From contig NEEC01000019.1 of NCBI GenBank assembly GCA_002189035.1, positions 1,116,001 through 1,180,000 on the forward strand: 64,000 nucleotides of DNA, given 5' to 3'. This DNA is from Utricularia gibba (lineage: Eukaryota; Streptophyta; Magnoliopsida; Lamiales; Lentibulariaceae). How positions within the stretch are numbered: the first letter of the stretch is position 1; each line of letters opens with the position of its first letter. The notes beneath the pieces were generated by a model, which was given only the letters and a program-made list of their open reading frames with translations, did no database searches and was not told the DNA's origin. The position numbers and the translations under genes are program-made. Shown here piece by piece: positions 12,432 through 23,170 of the stretch.

Positions 12432-14458
12432 GTCTCCGATTCTGTTGGCGCCTCAGGGAAAACCGTTTTTAATGACATATTTAAAGAATTTTGGCGCGTG
12501 TCAGCAAAACGGTCAATTTATTTGTCTTGGCCTCCAGGGGTAAAAACGTAAATCAACAGAAACTCTCGCTGCCTCACAGTAAGAAACCATACAACGGAGA
12601 CAGACGGACAGACCGTGTGACAATACATATTACATAATATATTTGAATAAATATATATTATATATATAATTACTTTTGATAAATACGTTTAGATTAACAA
12701 AAAAATAAATCAAACTTCGATTGTTTAATAAAATATATATTAAAAAACAAATAATTATCAATACACGTCTATTTATTGACATAAACAAATCTTACTTAAC
12801 ACGAGCTTAATGTTTCAAATTATTCTTTTGCTCGTATTATCGTTATAATAATCGTTTGAAACCCCAAGGTGTGAACTAAATAACACCATAAAGCAATTGC
12901 CACGACCCAATGAGCATCAACAATTTCTCCACGCATTTAAGTACCTATGCCGGATTTTCTCAAGACAAGTTTCCATATTTAGACCTCGAGACTCGAGTCT
13001 ATTAATGGAAAAAGCACCTTGTCCTCCGTTCTTTACCACTTTCAGTAAAAAAAAAGTAAAAACCTACGTACATCAACAAATTTACCCAAGTTGAAAGGTG
13101 AAAAAGTCGCAACAAATTCCTTTTTTTGGCCAATAAATGTTTTTTTTACCTTTTTTGATGGTAAAGTAAACTAAAAGTTCATGGTTCAAAAATCCATCAA
13201 ATATATTGATTATTAACATTTATAATTATTGGTAACTTATATAAATGAAGCGTTTTTTAAATAATTATTAAGATAAATGTTCAATTTATTTGAAGTGTTT
13301 GCGAATGGAATGGATTAGTAGTATTAGAATAAAATAATCCAACATCAATAAATTAAAGTGAAATTATTAAATATATAATGCCATTACTTTTCTCATATAC
13401 TTAACTTGTATTGGGCTTGTCCGATTTATTACATCCTTAATTTGAACAATTAGTAGTCGAGATTTAGTGGAGAGTTGTCATCTTTCATTGGGTATGAAAA
13501 GAATCCGAAATTTATAAGTTGAAATTAACTTTAGGGACATTTTCTCGTACCCTAATGCACAAAATATTTACTTTAAAAAAGAAAATAAAAATCCAGTACG
13601 CCAGAGTGTACCGAATCTTAGTCAACGTATTCTGCATCGTACATTTGGTCAAACGCAATGACGCATCAAATTCAAATAATCAAAGTTTAACGGCCACATT
13701 AAGTTACGTGCCACGTGTCTGCGACTGCGTCGTCCACGTCCCTGTTCAGCTGCCCCGGAACTTGGTCAAACGCAATCAAGCTTTAGCATCTAGCCTTCGG
13801 TTTGAATTCCTTCTGTTTGCTTCATGGAGGCACACGCTCAGCCACGTCTCATACCACACACCCTCTCGATATCTAAATTTATATTATTATAATTATTTTA
13901 ACATTTTGAGTGTCTATTAGTTCAAAATACATCCAATTTTATTGTCTTACGATACATCATCATTTTATATGTTATTGTCAGTTTTGAATATTCAATTCTT
14001 GTAATTTTACGTTTTATTGTTCCAGAATAAAGACCTCAAAATCATAAATTTGTTAAGATTTAATATCCAAATTGAACAATATCAGGTAAGAAAAATGTAA
14101 ATTATTACAACATATCATGGTAACATGAAAAGTATCTCGAAATTGGGATTGACTGTGAGGGGTCAAGCCAAGTAAGGAGCTTTTCATTGAATCGGGGCTG
14201 ACGCTGCTTCTCTGGTGTCCATGGGGTTTCAGACAAGTAGAGGTAGGGGGGCTTGTGTGGGCACAGCTGGGATTATGAATGATATATTGAATACTCGTGC
14301 GTGTTTGTTGATCATTTTCCATAGTTTCCATCACATTGGAAGCCATTTTGATCATCCAGGTGTGCTTCAAAGTTCAAACATGAAAATGAAAGGAGAACAG
14401 GGGGTGCTAAAAATGCTCTTTTTATGGGGAATAAGAGCAGAAAATCACCGCTTTGTTG
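12432..14458. other. Spacer between the tandem NDA genes
   Basis: About 2 kb, AT-rich, holding the promoter of copy 1 and the 3' end of copy 2. The open frames at 13519-13920 (+) and 14053-14370 (-) show no domain and atypical composition, so I treat them as chance. The patch at 13700-13790 is relatively GC-rich and contains a CACGTG G-box-like core near 13713, but no gene is evident. Confidence 0.55.
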
Positions 14459-16733
14459 CTATATCCTGCTGATGTCCCTGCCGAAGACCATGGTGGTAAG
14501 CCAGTTTACAGCAACGTAGAACCTGTTTCTCCAGCTGATCACACGTGTGAGGTAAGCAGAGCGCCATATGAACCAGCTCAGGAACCCCGCCATAGAGATC
14601 CCTTTCCCTTCCTGTTCATGCACGCACAAGGAAAAAACGCTCCAGATGCATAGGAACTCATAGCATTTGAAATGAATAAGGATGGCAAAAAACCTGACCT
14701 TGCTCTGCCTGAGGTCCACCAATGCCTTGTACCTCCCCAGGGTAGCCATGCTCCCTAGGTGCTTGTACACAAAAGGGTCTCCCAGAACAATGTCCTTTGC
14801 TGTGTTGGCATGTCCCCCACCTTCTTTGCCTAGATGGTTCAGTAGTTTAGCCAAGTACTTTCCCTGTCGTTCTGCCACCTGAAACGAGTGGTCTTCTGAT
14901 TCTCTTGTACAGATTGCTGGTGAGAGATTCGTGCAGCAGTGTGAATACCTGAGCCAGGGCTGGAAGTACAGGCTTCCCAGTGCTTTCCAGAAAACCGCTA
15001 CAATCACCAACGGCAAACACATCCTGGACCGATGGAACTTGTAACCATTCATCTATTCCGATCCTGTGAAAGTGCCATCTCATTCCTAAGTTGCTCTTCA
15101 GTAGACCTAAGTGGCGAGATGAATCACTCAGTCTGCAAATTACCTTCCTCCTGGTGATTTGGGAACGTCTAGGGAGTTCACGAATGGCGATGGGCCAACA
15201 CCAGTAGACCAGACCAGAAGTCCATAGGGAATGTCGGTATCATCACTCAGAACTATTTTTTCAGGTAGGACGTCCTTCACTATTCCACGAACAAGACGAA
15301 CTCCTGACTGAAGAAATTATGCATCAATCACAATGTATCCGAAATATGCAAGACTACAGCCACACTTACACATCAATGTAAATAATGAAGAGCAGCAGCA
15401 GACGAGAAGAATGAAAAGCAGGGGAGGTTGGGCCTCATATTCCACAAGAGATGATTCCCAACCTTGAGCAACTGCTTGACTGCATATTTCCGAAGACGAT
15501 TGTCGAATGATGATAGAATCTCATTTGCCTGCAAATGCAATAACCACACGCATGAAAAATGGAAATATGTGTATGAATGTAGGTAGGTTTCTTCAGGCGA
15601 ACCTCAACAAGAGTAACGTGAATATAATCCTTCACATGGGCATATCGTTTATGAACATCCTTTCGGATAAAGTCGCTAAGCTCGCCACTGAATTCAACAC
15701 CCGTTGGACCACCTCCAACAACAACACAGTGCAACAGTCTGCGCTTCTCCTCCTCAGAAATTCCTATTCCACCATCCATTTGGAACAATATATTGATCCC
15801 ACAAGGCAAAATACTCTGTTTCATCAGATCCAACAACCATAAAATTTCAGATACCTGGCACATCTGATAGCATCAGATTAAGCAGCAGCTTTCTCCTGAT
15901 TTCCTGGGCATGATGCACTTCACGAAGAAATATCGCGTGCTCGTTAGCACCCTTAATGCCGAATGTTGAAGCCTGAGCTCCAGAGGCAATAACTAGCTTA
16001 TCATATGCTACTTTAAAGCTCCAGGGATCGACAGTCTCAGCTCCTTCGGTAACTGTTTGGCAGAGGACCTACAAGAAATTCGCCCCCTGTCTCAGATGAT
16101 TGAGTATGGGCATTGCTCTATTGCTTGAGCAACAACGTTACCGGAAATTCATAAATTAAACCAGAATGCTCCAAAATTCCGATTTCAAAGATTAAACAGA
16201 ACCCAAAAAGACTTTCAAAATTTTCTCCTCTGCAAAAAGATAAGACCTTTAAACCTCAACAGAGAAAAAAATCAATGAGATTTCCACATATAAAACACCT
16301 GATGATTGTCGAAATCAACTCCATTACACTTGGCGAGAAAAAAATATGAACCGGGCACCCTCGAGATCACGGGTTGGATCTGGCTAATCGGCTCCGCCAC
16401 CGATCGGAACTCGAGAGTCCCAACACATGTTGACGCGAGTAGCGGAGTGAAAACCATATGGTTTCTGGGAGAAATGCAGACAACATCGTAAATCTTGGTG
16501 TCAATATCCTTGATCAGCCGGCATCCAGCCCATCCAGAACCCAGAACCACCAGCCGTGGTTTCTCGTCCCCCTTAGTCGGCGGCAGCCCAGATTTAAATT
16601 CGCCTGAAGCGGTGGTAAAACGCCGCAGTATTTGGGCCGCCGACGGTTGCCCAATCACCGACACTCTCTGCTCCCACCGCGACCGGGCAGCAGCGGCGGC
16701 GCACAAACGGCGAAAATTCTGCACCCAGGGCAT
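14459..16733 (-). CDS. NDA: Internal alternative NADH dehydrogenase (NDA type), tandem copy 2
   Basis: Paralogue of the preceding gene in the same orientation. Exons in transcript order: 16733-16299, 16068-15855, 15763-15603, 15528-15463, 15307-15144, 15063-14949, 14878-14699, 14611-14459, giving 495 residues. Exons 2 to 8 have exactly the same lengths as in copy 1 (214, 161, 66, 164, 115, 180, 153), so the pair arose by duplication of a whole gene. The leader and introns have diverged, so the event is not recent. Both nucleotide folds (GSGWAG and GGGPTG) and the acidic specificity residue in VTLVE are kept, and the C-terminus again ends GRDISRI. Arabidopsis NDA genes are known to respond to light; the sequence here does not show whether this copy does. 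Confidence 0.92.
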
Positions 16734-17363
16734 TGGTCACGGCAAACCGAGTTCTCTCCTCCCCAGTTCTCTTGGCGGTTCATCTACAGCACTTTTTAAT
16801 ATTTTAATTAAAAGACATTTTCAACCTCGTAATCGGACACGTGTACTCCAAATATCATTAAGACCTATTTTTTAATGCCACACAATTCTTAGCTAATCAT
16901 CATCCATTAGAAACCATATTATGGTACTAACAAGGTATTAGATAATATATATATATATATAGAAGATTTATACTCAATTTTACATATACCGAAACATGCT
17001 TTTCAAAATATATTATATAAATTAATAATAAATACGATGAATTAATATATTTAATGATTATGAAATAGATAATTAATCTAGAATATGTATTATTAGATGT
17101 AAGTAACTATTTTATTTTTGAAAATAATAAAATAATAAATTTTAAATTAAATTAAAATTAGAAAAACTGTTTTTCAAAGCGGGGAGCGAATATCTCAACC
17201 GGAAATTCAAAAAAGAAGTCAAACAAGCTTTAAGATTATCCCTTTATTTCTACCACAATTTTAGAAATTCTTCACATGCAACGTGATAACCTAACGGTGC
17301 ACAATCCCCCCACCCTCATTTATCTACAACTCCGACCATCCACACCGGCCTGCATTTTCCGGG
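16734..17363. promoter_or_regulatory. Divergent promoter region between NDA copy 2 and the OFP gene
   Basis: 630 bases separate the starts of two divergent genes, so both promoters must lie here. It contains a (TA)n run at 16944-16961 and is otherwise AT-rich. I cannot assign specific elements. Confidence 0.55.
16944..16961. repeat. (TA)n microsatellite
   Basis: A short AT dinucleotide run. Confidence 0.9.
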
Positions 17364-17813
17364 ATGGGGCTCAAGAAGATCTTCACCTCCGGGTGCGGCT
17401 GCCGGACCAAGAACCCTGATGTGTTTCAGCCCAAGCGCAACCCCAATCCCGAGGAGGGTCGACGCCGCCGCTCCTCGTCCTCCGCTGCCGCCAAGGATGA
17501 TGCTACTGCTGCTACTGTCACCAAGATCAAAGACAGCGTTGCGGTTGTGAAGGAATCCGACGACCCTTACCGAGATTTCCAGCAGTCGCTAGCTGAGATG
17601 ATCGTGGAGAAGGAGATATATGACGAGGATGGTCTCCGGGAGCTTCTCCGGCGGTTCTTGGAGCTGAATCCACGACACCATCATGGGGTGATAGTCCGAG
17701 CCTTTGAGGATATATGCCTCTTCGAACGATCCGAGGGAAGTAAAGGATCCGTTCTAAGCAGCTCTAGGGATGGGAGCTCTAGTTTTGTGTCGAGCAACAG
17801 GAATGGTGACTGA
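17364..17813 (+). CDS. OFP: OVATE family protein (short transcription repressor)
   Basis: Intronless gene for 149 residues, matching the short OFP group (Arabidopsis OFP6 about 159). OVATE family proteins repress transcription, often together with TALE homeodomain partners, and affect organ shape and secondary-wall traits. The N-terminus MGLKKIF is followed by a Cys/basic and Ser-rich linker. The OVATE domain runs from about 66 to 120, starting DDPYRDFQQSLAEMIVEKEI, with the LRELLRRFLELNP helix and the terminal VRAFEDIC. The tail is Ser-rich. The 5' region lies next to the divergent NDA gene. The assignment to the family is firm; the subgroup is not. Confidence 0.93.
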   Translation: MGLKKIFTSGCGCRTKNPDVFQPKRNPNPEEGRRRRSSSSAAAKDDATAATVTKIKDSVAVVKESDDPYRDFQQSLAEMIVEKEIYDEDGLRELLRRFLELNPRHHHGVIVRAFEDICLFERSEGSKGSVLSSSRDGSSSFVSSNRNGD

Positions 17814-18084
17814 GGTTTTTTCGTTTCCAGTTCAGATGAACTCCTCCTGTACTAAGTATTCTCATGTCTAGATTAAACGTGGGCACAAACACACATTATA
17901 ATATAACCTTTTTCATATGAAATCCCGTTGGTCTGATGCAATGTGACTCCCTTCCGAAATAACCATTAGAAGAACTCCAGAATCCCCTTTTACAAAGCGC
18001 AGTCACGTTCACTGTACAAATAACACTCGTATCCACAAACTTCTGTAACAAAACCAACAGTTCTTTTTTCGTTGTCTGGATTGG

Positions 18085-20607
18085 TCATGACTGATGGGCC
18101 CTGAGAACTGCTTGATAGACCATGTCAATGAACTGATTGTCCTGTTCATGCAAACAAGCAAGGGATCATAAGGTTCTAGTGAATTTCACGATTTCACCGG
18201 GCAAAAACTAAAGGAAAAAAAAGACTATGAACAGAGTATGATACGAGTAATGAAAACGATGAGCTGGTTGGTGAATGAAAACAGTGATTGGAGTTTAATG
18301 GGGTTTGGGGAAAAGAGTGCATACCTGTACAAGCATCTGAAGGGCTTCCCTGATCTTGTCTCTACTTATAACCGGGCCATAAATAGGTGCTGGAGCCGGA
18401 GTAAGTGAAGGTGGTGGTGTTGGAGGTGGAAATGGCTGAAGCAGCGGAGTTCCATATGGTCGTTGTCCATTCACGTTATGACTCAGAGGTGGGGCAGTGG
18501 GAATGGAGGAAGATATGGGTGGAATTATCAGTGGAGCAGTTGAAGGGGATGGTGCAAAAAAGGACGATGGTTTCACCAAATCAGAAGAACGCTTGATACC
18601 AACACCAGGTTCGGAAATGTCAAGAAGTGACAATAAAGGGTTAGGAGAAGGCATGCTTGAAGGCACCTGAGATACTGGCAAGAATGGCATAGAAACAACA
18701 GGTGGATCAACAGGAGCACTGCCTTGCGGAGGTTGATATGGCATTGCTACATTAGGACCACTTCCACTCTTCACAGCAGTATGTGCCGGAAGGGACGGTG
18801 CAGGAGATTGATATGTGTGTCTAGAGGTTGCACCAGGAGGATTCTCCACATTTACAGCAGACTGCATGCCACCGGCCACTTTAATTAACAAAAATCATCC
18901 AACAGGAATTTGGTTTCATGACTGAATCGGAAATTTAATGTAAATAATGTGTTTTAGGTCAGCAGAAATGACTGGATCCTACCTAACACAGTTGTACATA
19001 TATGCAATACACATGCTGAGACATGAAAGAAATTTCCTGCATCTGGTTAAAAAATACCGGCAACTGAGAAACTAGAATCATTCCTATCGTTTAATATAAG
19101 CATGCATTATGAATGCACAAGCCTATCACGGATAAAATAAGGATTACTTCCCTAAGAAAAGGAAACATCCTATTAGTCACTTTTTTCTTGAACAGACTAC
19201 ACACATTATGGATGCACATCCCATGGGCTCCTATATTTTACCATTTGATGATGCACACAACATTGAAATGAAGAAGATGCTGAGCAAAGAGGCATACACT
19301 GAAAAAATTTACAAATGCTCGGTCATCAGGAGTGATTGCATGGCCAGTGGACGAAGCAGATGATGGCTCCAGGGGCCATCTATAACTTCCATGGTAGGAA
19401 CAGCCTCAAGTTCTTCAAATTCGCTATATTAAACAAGGGACGGAGTCAATTGTAGTCTCTTACTGAAAATATTAGCCAACACTGTATATGCCCATCAACT
19501 AAAATAAGAGTTTGCATCTCGTATCATATACAAAAACATGGCAAGATCACAGCCAGGAAGGAATACGAGCAAGGCTTGTTGTTATATAATAATTATCAGT
19601 AACCATTTCATACCTAAGTGTGATTGCAGCACCAGAATAAGTATTTACCAATTTTATAGAACTGGAATAAAATAGCCTAAAAACGTACCTTCTAGAAGGA
19701 GAAATTTTTGTTTTCCCGGGAACCTTTGCATACGCATTAAGCAACCTAAAAACAAACAAGGCCAATGAATATGAACTGTTATAAACAACAAACAAACAGA
19801 GCAACGTGAACAATAGTGACTTGGTTTGGAAGATATGAAAACATGAAAAATAAAATTAAAGATGATACGAATGCTTAATTCTAAGTAACAAGATAAAGAG
19901 CCAATATCCACATACCTGGTAAACAAATTTGCTACCTCTTCACATTCATGTGCATTGTAGAACCAAATGCCATTTACCTCTTGAGAAGCATTTCGATATA
20001 ATAGATATGGAACCTGAACCTCAAACTCGAAATCTTCCAGGAGATTCTCCACCAAATTTTCTGCTCATAACAACGATCCAACATTCAAACAAAAGTGAGC
20101 AGTCAGGAGCATAAATTGAACATTTTGGGATCAAGAAGAATTTAATCAAGAACACCCTAACCAGATTACGTACTAACCAGTGCTGCGACGATTCATCACT
20201 ATGAACTGAAACCTCGGTTGGGCATTCCTGATAAAAATATAAAAATTCAAGAAAACTGCAAATTATCTAAAATGAAACAGAAAGACCGCAATCACATCAC
20301 CTCTTAACGACAAAAAGGGATCCCTCAACATCCTTCCTACTCTGCGAACGAAAATTCATCTCAAACATCAACAATAAAAAATAAACAGAAAATCAAGGCA
20401 ATTGACTCCGCCCGATGCTGTTTCCTCTGAGCTGAATCGTGAACTCACCCATTGGCTTGTATCGATGTTGAATTCATAAAAGGTGACATGAGCGGCGGTG
20501 ATGAGAATTTCCTCCACAAACGGATCAATACGCTGCAACACGGTCAAATTCAGCAACTTGGTGCTCTTTTCGTCCAAGTTGGGCGTCAATTTCCCGTTCT
20601 GAGCCAT
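18085..20607 (-). CDS. DCP1: mRNA-decapping enzyme subunit DCP1 (one apparent frameshift)
   Basis: Cofactor of the DCP2 decapping enzyme in cytoplasmic processing bodies. Exons in transcript order: 20607-20449, 20341-20301, 20227-20178, 20060-19916, 19745-19689, 19423-19298, 18861-18325, 18141-18085, about 390 residues. The EVH1-like DCP1 domain fills the first five exons and includes LLNLTVLQRIDPFVEEI, FQFIVMNRRS, LLYRNASQEVNGIWFYN and CEEVANLF. A long Pro/Ser-rich linker follows with PFPPPTPPPSL, then the C-terminal helix PVISRDKIREAL that suits the DCP1 trimerisation region. In exon 6 the frame breaks at the GGGG run at 19372-19375 (C run on the coding strand). One more base gives the family-like segment PLEPSS through FVNFFS and rejoins exon 7 in phase. 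The acceptor at 18862 is chosen because it keeps that phase. Confidence 0.9.
19372..19375 (-). other. Apparent 1-base deletion in C run (DCP1)
   Basis: The coding strand has four C where G-P-L needs five. Reading on without the extra base ends at a stop about 20 codons later, while the shifted frame is family-like. Confidence 0.75.
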
Positions 20608-21483
20608 CCCTCAAAGCACTTTCTCAACTCTACGGCACTAGCGATCAATAAGCAAACCTTCAAGACCACAAAAACAGAGGGTACACACTGCAAACCCTCG
20701 GAAAGGATATGTATATGAGGTAGATGCCGAAGCCGTTTTTTCTTTCTTTTTTTTTTAATTTAACTAAATCAAGTTTTTTTTTAATTCACATTTTAATTGA
20801 AATCACAAACAGTGAAATTACACATACGCCCCAAGTTAATTAAAATATTTAACTAATAATATTTTCATTTTTATAATATAATTTCAAAAATGGTACGCTG
20901 TGAGGTTCCAAATGCAATACATGTGAACTATGCATCAAGATTCAGGTTTTAATGGTTGCTGAATCTTCCTAAACTGGGAAAGGAATTCCTTCCCCATTGA
21001 TGTGCATACATTCAGGGATCCATAGCTCCCTGGAGTTCATAGAATCACAACTGAGCAGGATCATGCCAGGGACACAGTGCAGTTAGGAGTTCTTACAGAA
21101 GTTCAGAATCCTGGCAGGAATGTTCTATTCTCCAGAAAATGCAACTGGGGAAACATCAGAATCGCCAAGGGAGGATTTAGCCGGAGTCTCATCACCATCA
21201 GATGTAGTTTGGATGAAAGGAAACCAACAAAAGCTTTGATCTTTTCCCCACATGGATTACTCAAATGTATGCTGCAGGAGTGAGTGTGTGCCATCAGCAA
21301 CGTTTGTGCATCCAAGTCAAGGAAAGCAGGCACCATTAGTAATGTAAAGAGGAGGTTTCAGTCAGACATTGAAGAGTTGAAATGGGAATCAACTCAAGCT
21401 GAGGTAGATCAAAGAATTTGGGTAGAGTTTAAGAAAGGCCTGAGAGCAACAAGATTGCTTTTTTTTTTTTTTGGAATGAATCG
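20608..21483. other. Intergenic between DCP1 and the S40-like gene
   Basis: Contains the DCP1 promoter and, closer to 21.4 kb, probably the 3' UTR of the S40-like gene. The stretch 20930-21430 has balanced composition with open frames on both strands (21077-21283 + and 21103-21336 -). I recognise no domain in either and do not call a gene. Confidence 0.5.
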
Positions 21484-22116
21484 TCAATCAAGGAAGCCAG
21501 TCTTTCGCCAAATGGCATTGCGAACCTGCCGGAGATCGCGCCCTTTCAAGGTCCGCCCGGCGCCCACAAGGACGGAGCACGCTAACATTGGTGAATGCCG
21601 GGCTGCAACCATTTCGTGCGGCGGCAGCAGCGTTCCGTCCGTTTCATCGATCTCTTCGTCAGAAACGATTTCCTCCAAATCCCTTTGCCTCGCTTTCCTT
21701 GCTGCAGACAGAGGCACATTCACCGGCGCCGATTGGGGATGAAACCGACTCTTCTCGGCTTGCACCGGCGGCCGCTTCGGAATCATCACCACAGACGTCG
21801 CGCCGGATGCCGCCTTGTGGTTGAATACAGGCCGATTTTCGGATCCAGGTCGGGTCGAAATGCCTTCATTCAACGCGACCAAAATACCGGAATTTACACG
21901 GCAGTCGTGGCCGTTCGCGGCCGGCCGCAAAGAAACCTCTTGACTCCCCGAAGGGGAAGCGCTTTCCGAAGCCGTGGTGAATATTTCATGTTCAGATAAT
22001 TCCAGCGCGGGAGACGCCGAAGACGGACTCTCCTCGAATGCATTCAGAAACCTCCCGGCCGGCCGTGTTTGACGCCGTCTGCGAAATCCGCCGCCGCCGC
22101 CATCGAGTTGTTCCAT
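21484..22116 (-). CDS. S40 (DUF584) senescence regulator family protein
   Basis: Intronless gene for 210 residues, mostly disordered. The S40/DUF584 signatures are in family order. SAPVNVP lies in the middle, then an acidic DLEEIVSDEEI stretch, LPPHEMVA, and the C-terminal GAGRTLKGRDLRQVRNAIWRKTGFL block that ends the protein. Known members are nuclear proteins associated with leaf senescence and stress; molecular function is poorly defined. The family tryptophan that usually follows SAPVNVP is not at its usual place here (SAPVNVPLSAARKA), a small deviation. The start is the first ATG in frame, with a poly-Gly stretch close behind it. Confidence 0.9.
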   Translation of the reverse strand: MEQLDGGGGGFRRRRQTRPAGRFLNAFEESPSSASPALELSEHEIFTTASESASPSGSQEVSLRPAANGHDCRVNSGILVALNEGISTRPGSENRPVFNHKAASGATSVVMIPKRPPVQAEKSRFHPQSAPVNVPLSAARKARQRDLEEIVSDEEIDETDGTLLPPHEMVAARHSPMLACSVLVGAGRTLKGRDLRQVRNAIWRKTGFLD

Positions 22117-22542
22117 CAGGTATCGCGTGGTAGAGAGTCCCTGAGGTTTTCCTTTCTATATTTATATTGGAGTGTAGAATCCAGTGTAACGCAGCAAACT
22201 CGGCGCATAAAAACCGCGCTTCAAAGCGTTGTACCCTAATTGCTCTCCCACTCGCCTCGCAAAACGGTGTCGTTTAACCCTGTAGTAAGGACCTTCTAAT
22301 TTATTTAATAATATACTAGTAAATAATCATAGATAAACAGATAAATAAAATTCCTTTATGGAAATCTTTGTGAAGTGAGTAGATGGTTCTCAAATTGTTA
22401 TTTCAAGTTCATGGGAAGAAGTTCAGTTTGCAGCATTCACGTATGATGTAAAAAGCAGCGTCTGGGAATAAGAAGTTGAAGCTGTCACAAGTATGCTGAC
22501 ACCTTATTCTCATTGGAGTAGAAGAATTACCTAAGGCGTTGC
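22117..22542. other. Intergenic (S40-like promoter and downstream 3' UTR)
   Basis: AT-rich toward 22300-22380. It must hold the promoter of the S40-like gene and the 3' UTR of the next minus-strand gene. No gene seen. Confidence 0.55.
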
Positions 22543-23170
22543 TCAATCCTGAACCTCCTCTGCCTTTTTGGTGCTGGAGCGAAGATACCATCCAGCAGCA
22601 GCAGCGAGAGTAGCAATACCAGCTACAACTGCGTAGTTTTTGTACTTGTCGCTTGACACCTTTGAGGTTTCAACGCCTGGTTTTGTTGCATCAGCGTTTG
22701 TTCCTGTGCTGGATGCGGCTGCGGATGGAGTTTCATTGACTTGGGGTCCCTTGATACAAGAAGCCGAGATGGAAGCAGGGATCAAATTAAACAGAAAAAG
22801 CGATTGTAATCTTCTGTGACGGAAACCGAAATGCAATGTCATGTTCTGGGAAGCGAAGATGTTAAGTGTATAGTGTACCTTGCGAGCAAGCTTTTCCAAC
22901 TTCTCTTGTTCCATTTTCTGAAAAAATCAGTCAGAATGCATAGCCAGCTCAAATGTCTGTCTGCTCATTAAAGCTAAATTCACTAAATGAAAATCCAGGA
23001 TGTGTGCAAAAAAGAAATACAGCATGGACCAGGCATAAGGTTAACAATAAAGAAGATTTTGGATGCACCTTGATATAGACATTTTCAGCAGCCTTCTCCT
23101 CCTCACCGAGCACTTTGCCACCACTTGAAAGCCTGCGAGATATAAGCCTACTAGCAATCCTCGTCGCCAT
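22543..23170 (-). CDS. Small mitochondrial protein like At2g27730 (IF1-related)
   Basis: Exons in transcript order: 23170-23069, 22917-22879, 22749-22543, giving 115 residues (Arabidopsis At2g27730 about 113). The first exon reads as a mitochondrial targeting peptide, MATRIASRLISRRLSSGGKV, followed by the acidic LGEEEKAAENVYIK. Exon 2 adds KMEQEKLEKLARK, so a charged helix spans the first splice site. Exon 3 is Ala/Ser/Thr-rich and then has one hydrophobic segment, NYAVVAGIATLAAAAGWYL, near the C-terminus. The helix resembles the F1-ATPase inhibitor region and family members have been annotated as IF1-like; that role is inference. The start is ATG at 23170, because the open frame upstream of it has no ATG and lacks the family match. 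A 5' UTR intron upstream (acceptor near 23183) is plausible. Confidence 0.82.

Noticed and set aside
12209-12478. Alternative minus frame overlapping NDA copy 1 exon 1
   Set aside because: It is an off-frame shadow; the other frame has the conserved GSGWGG fold and correct splice phase.
13519-13920. 133-residue plus-strand frame between the NDA genes
   Set aside because: Composition is that of AT-rich intergenic DNA, with no recognisable motif and no splice partners.
21077-21336. Possible small gene between DCP1 and the S40-like gene
   Set aside because: Open frames on both strands have similar length and no domain. The stretch is more simply explained as the UTR of the S40-like transcript.
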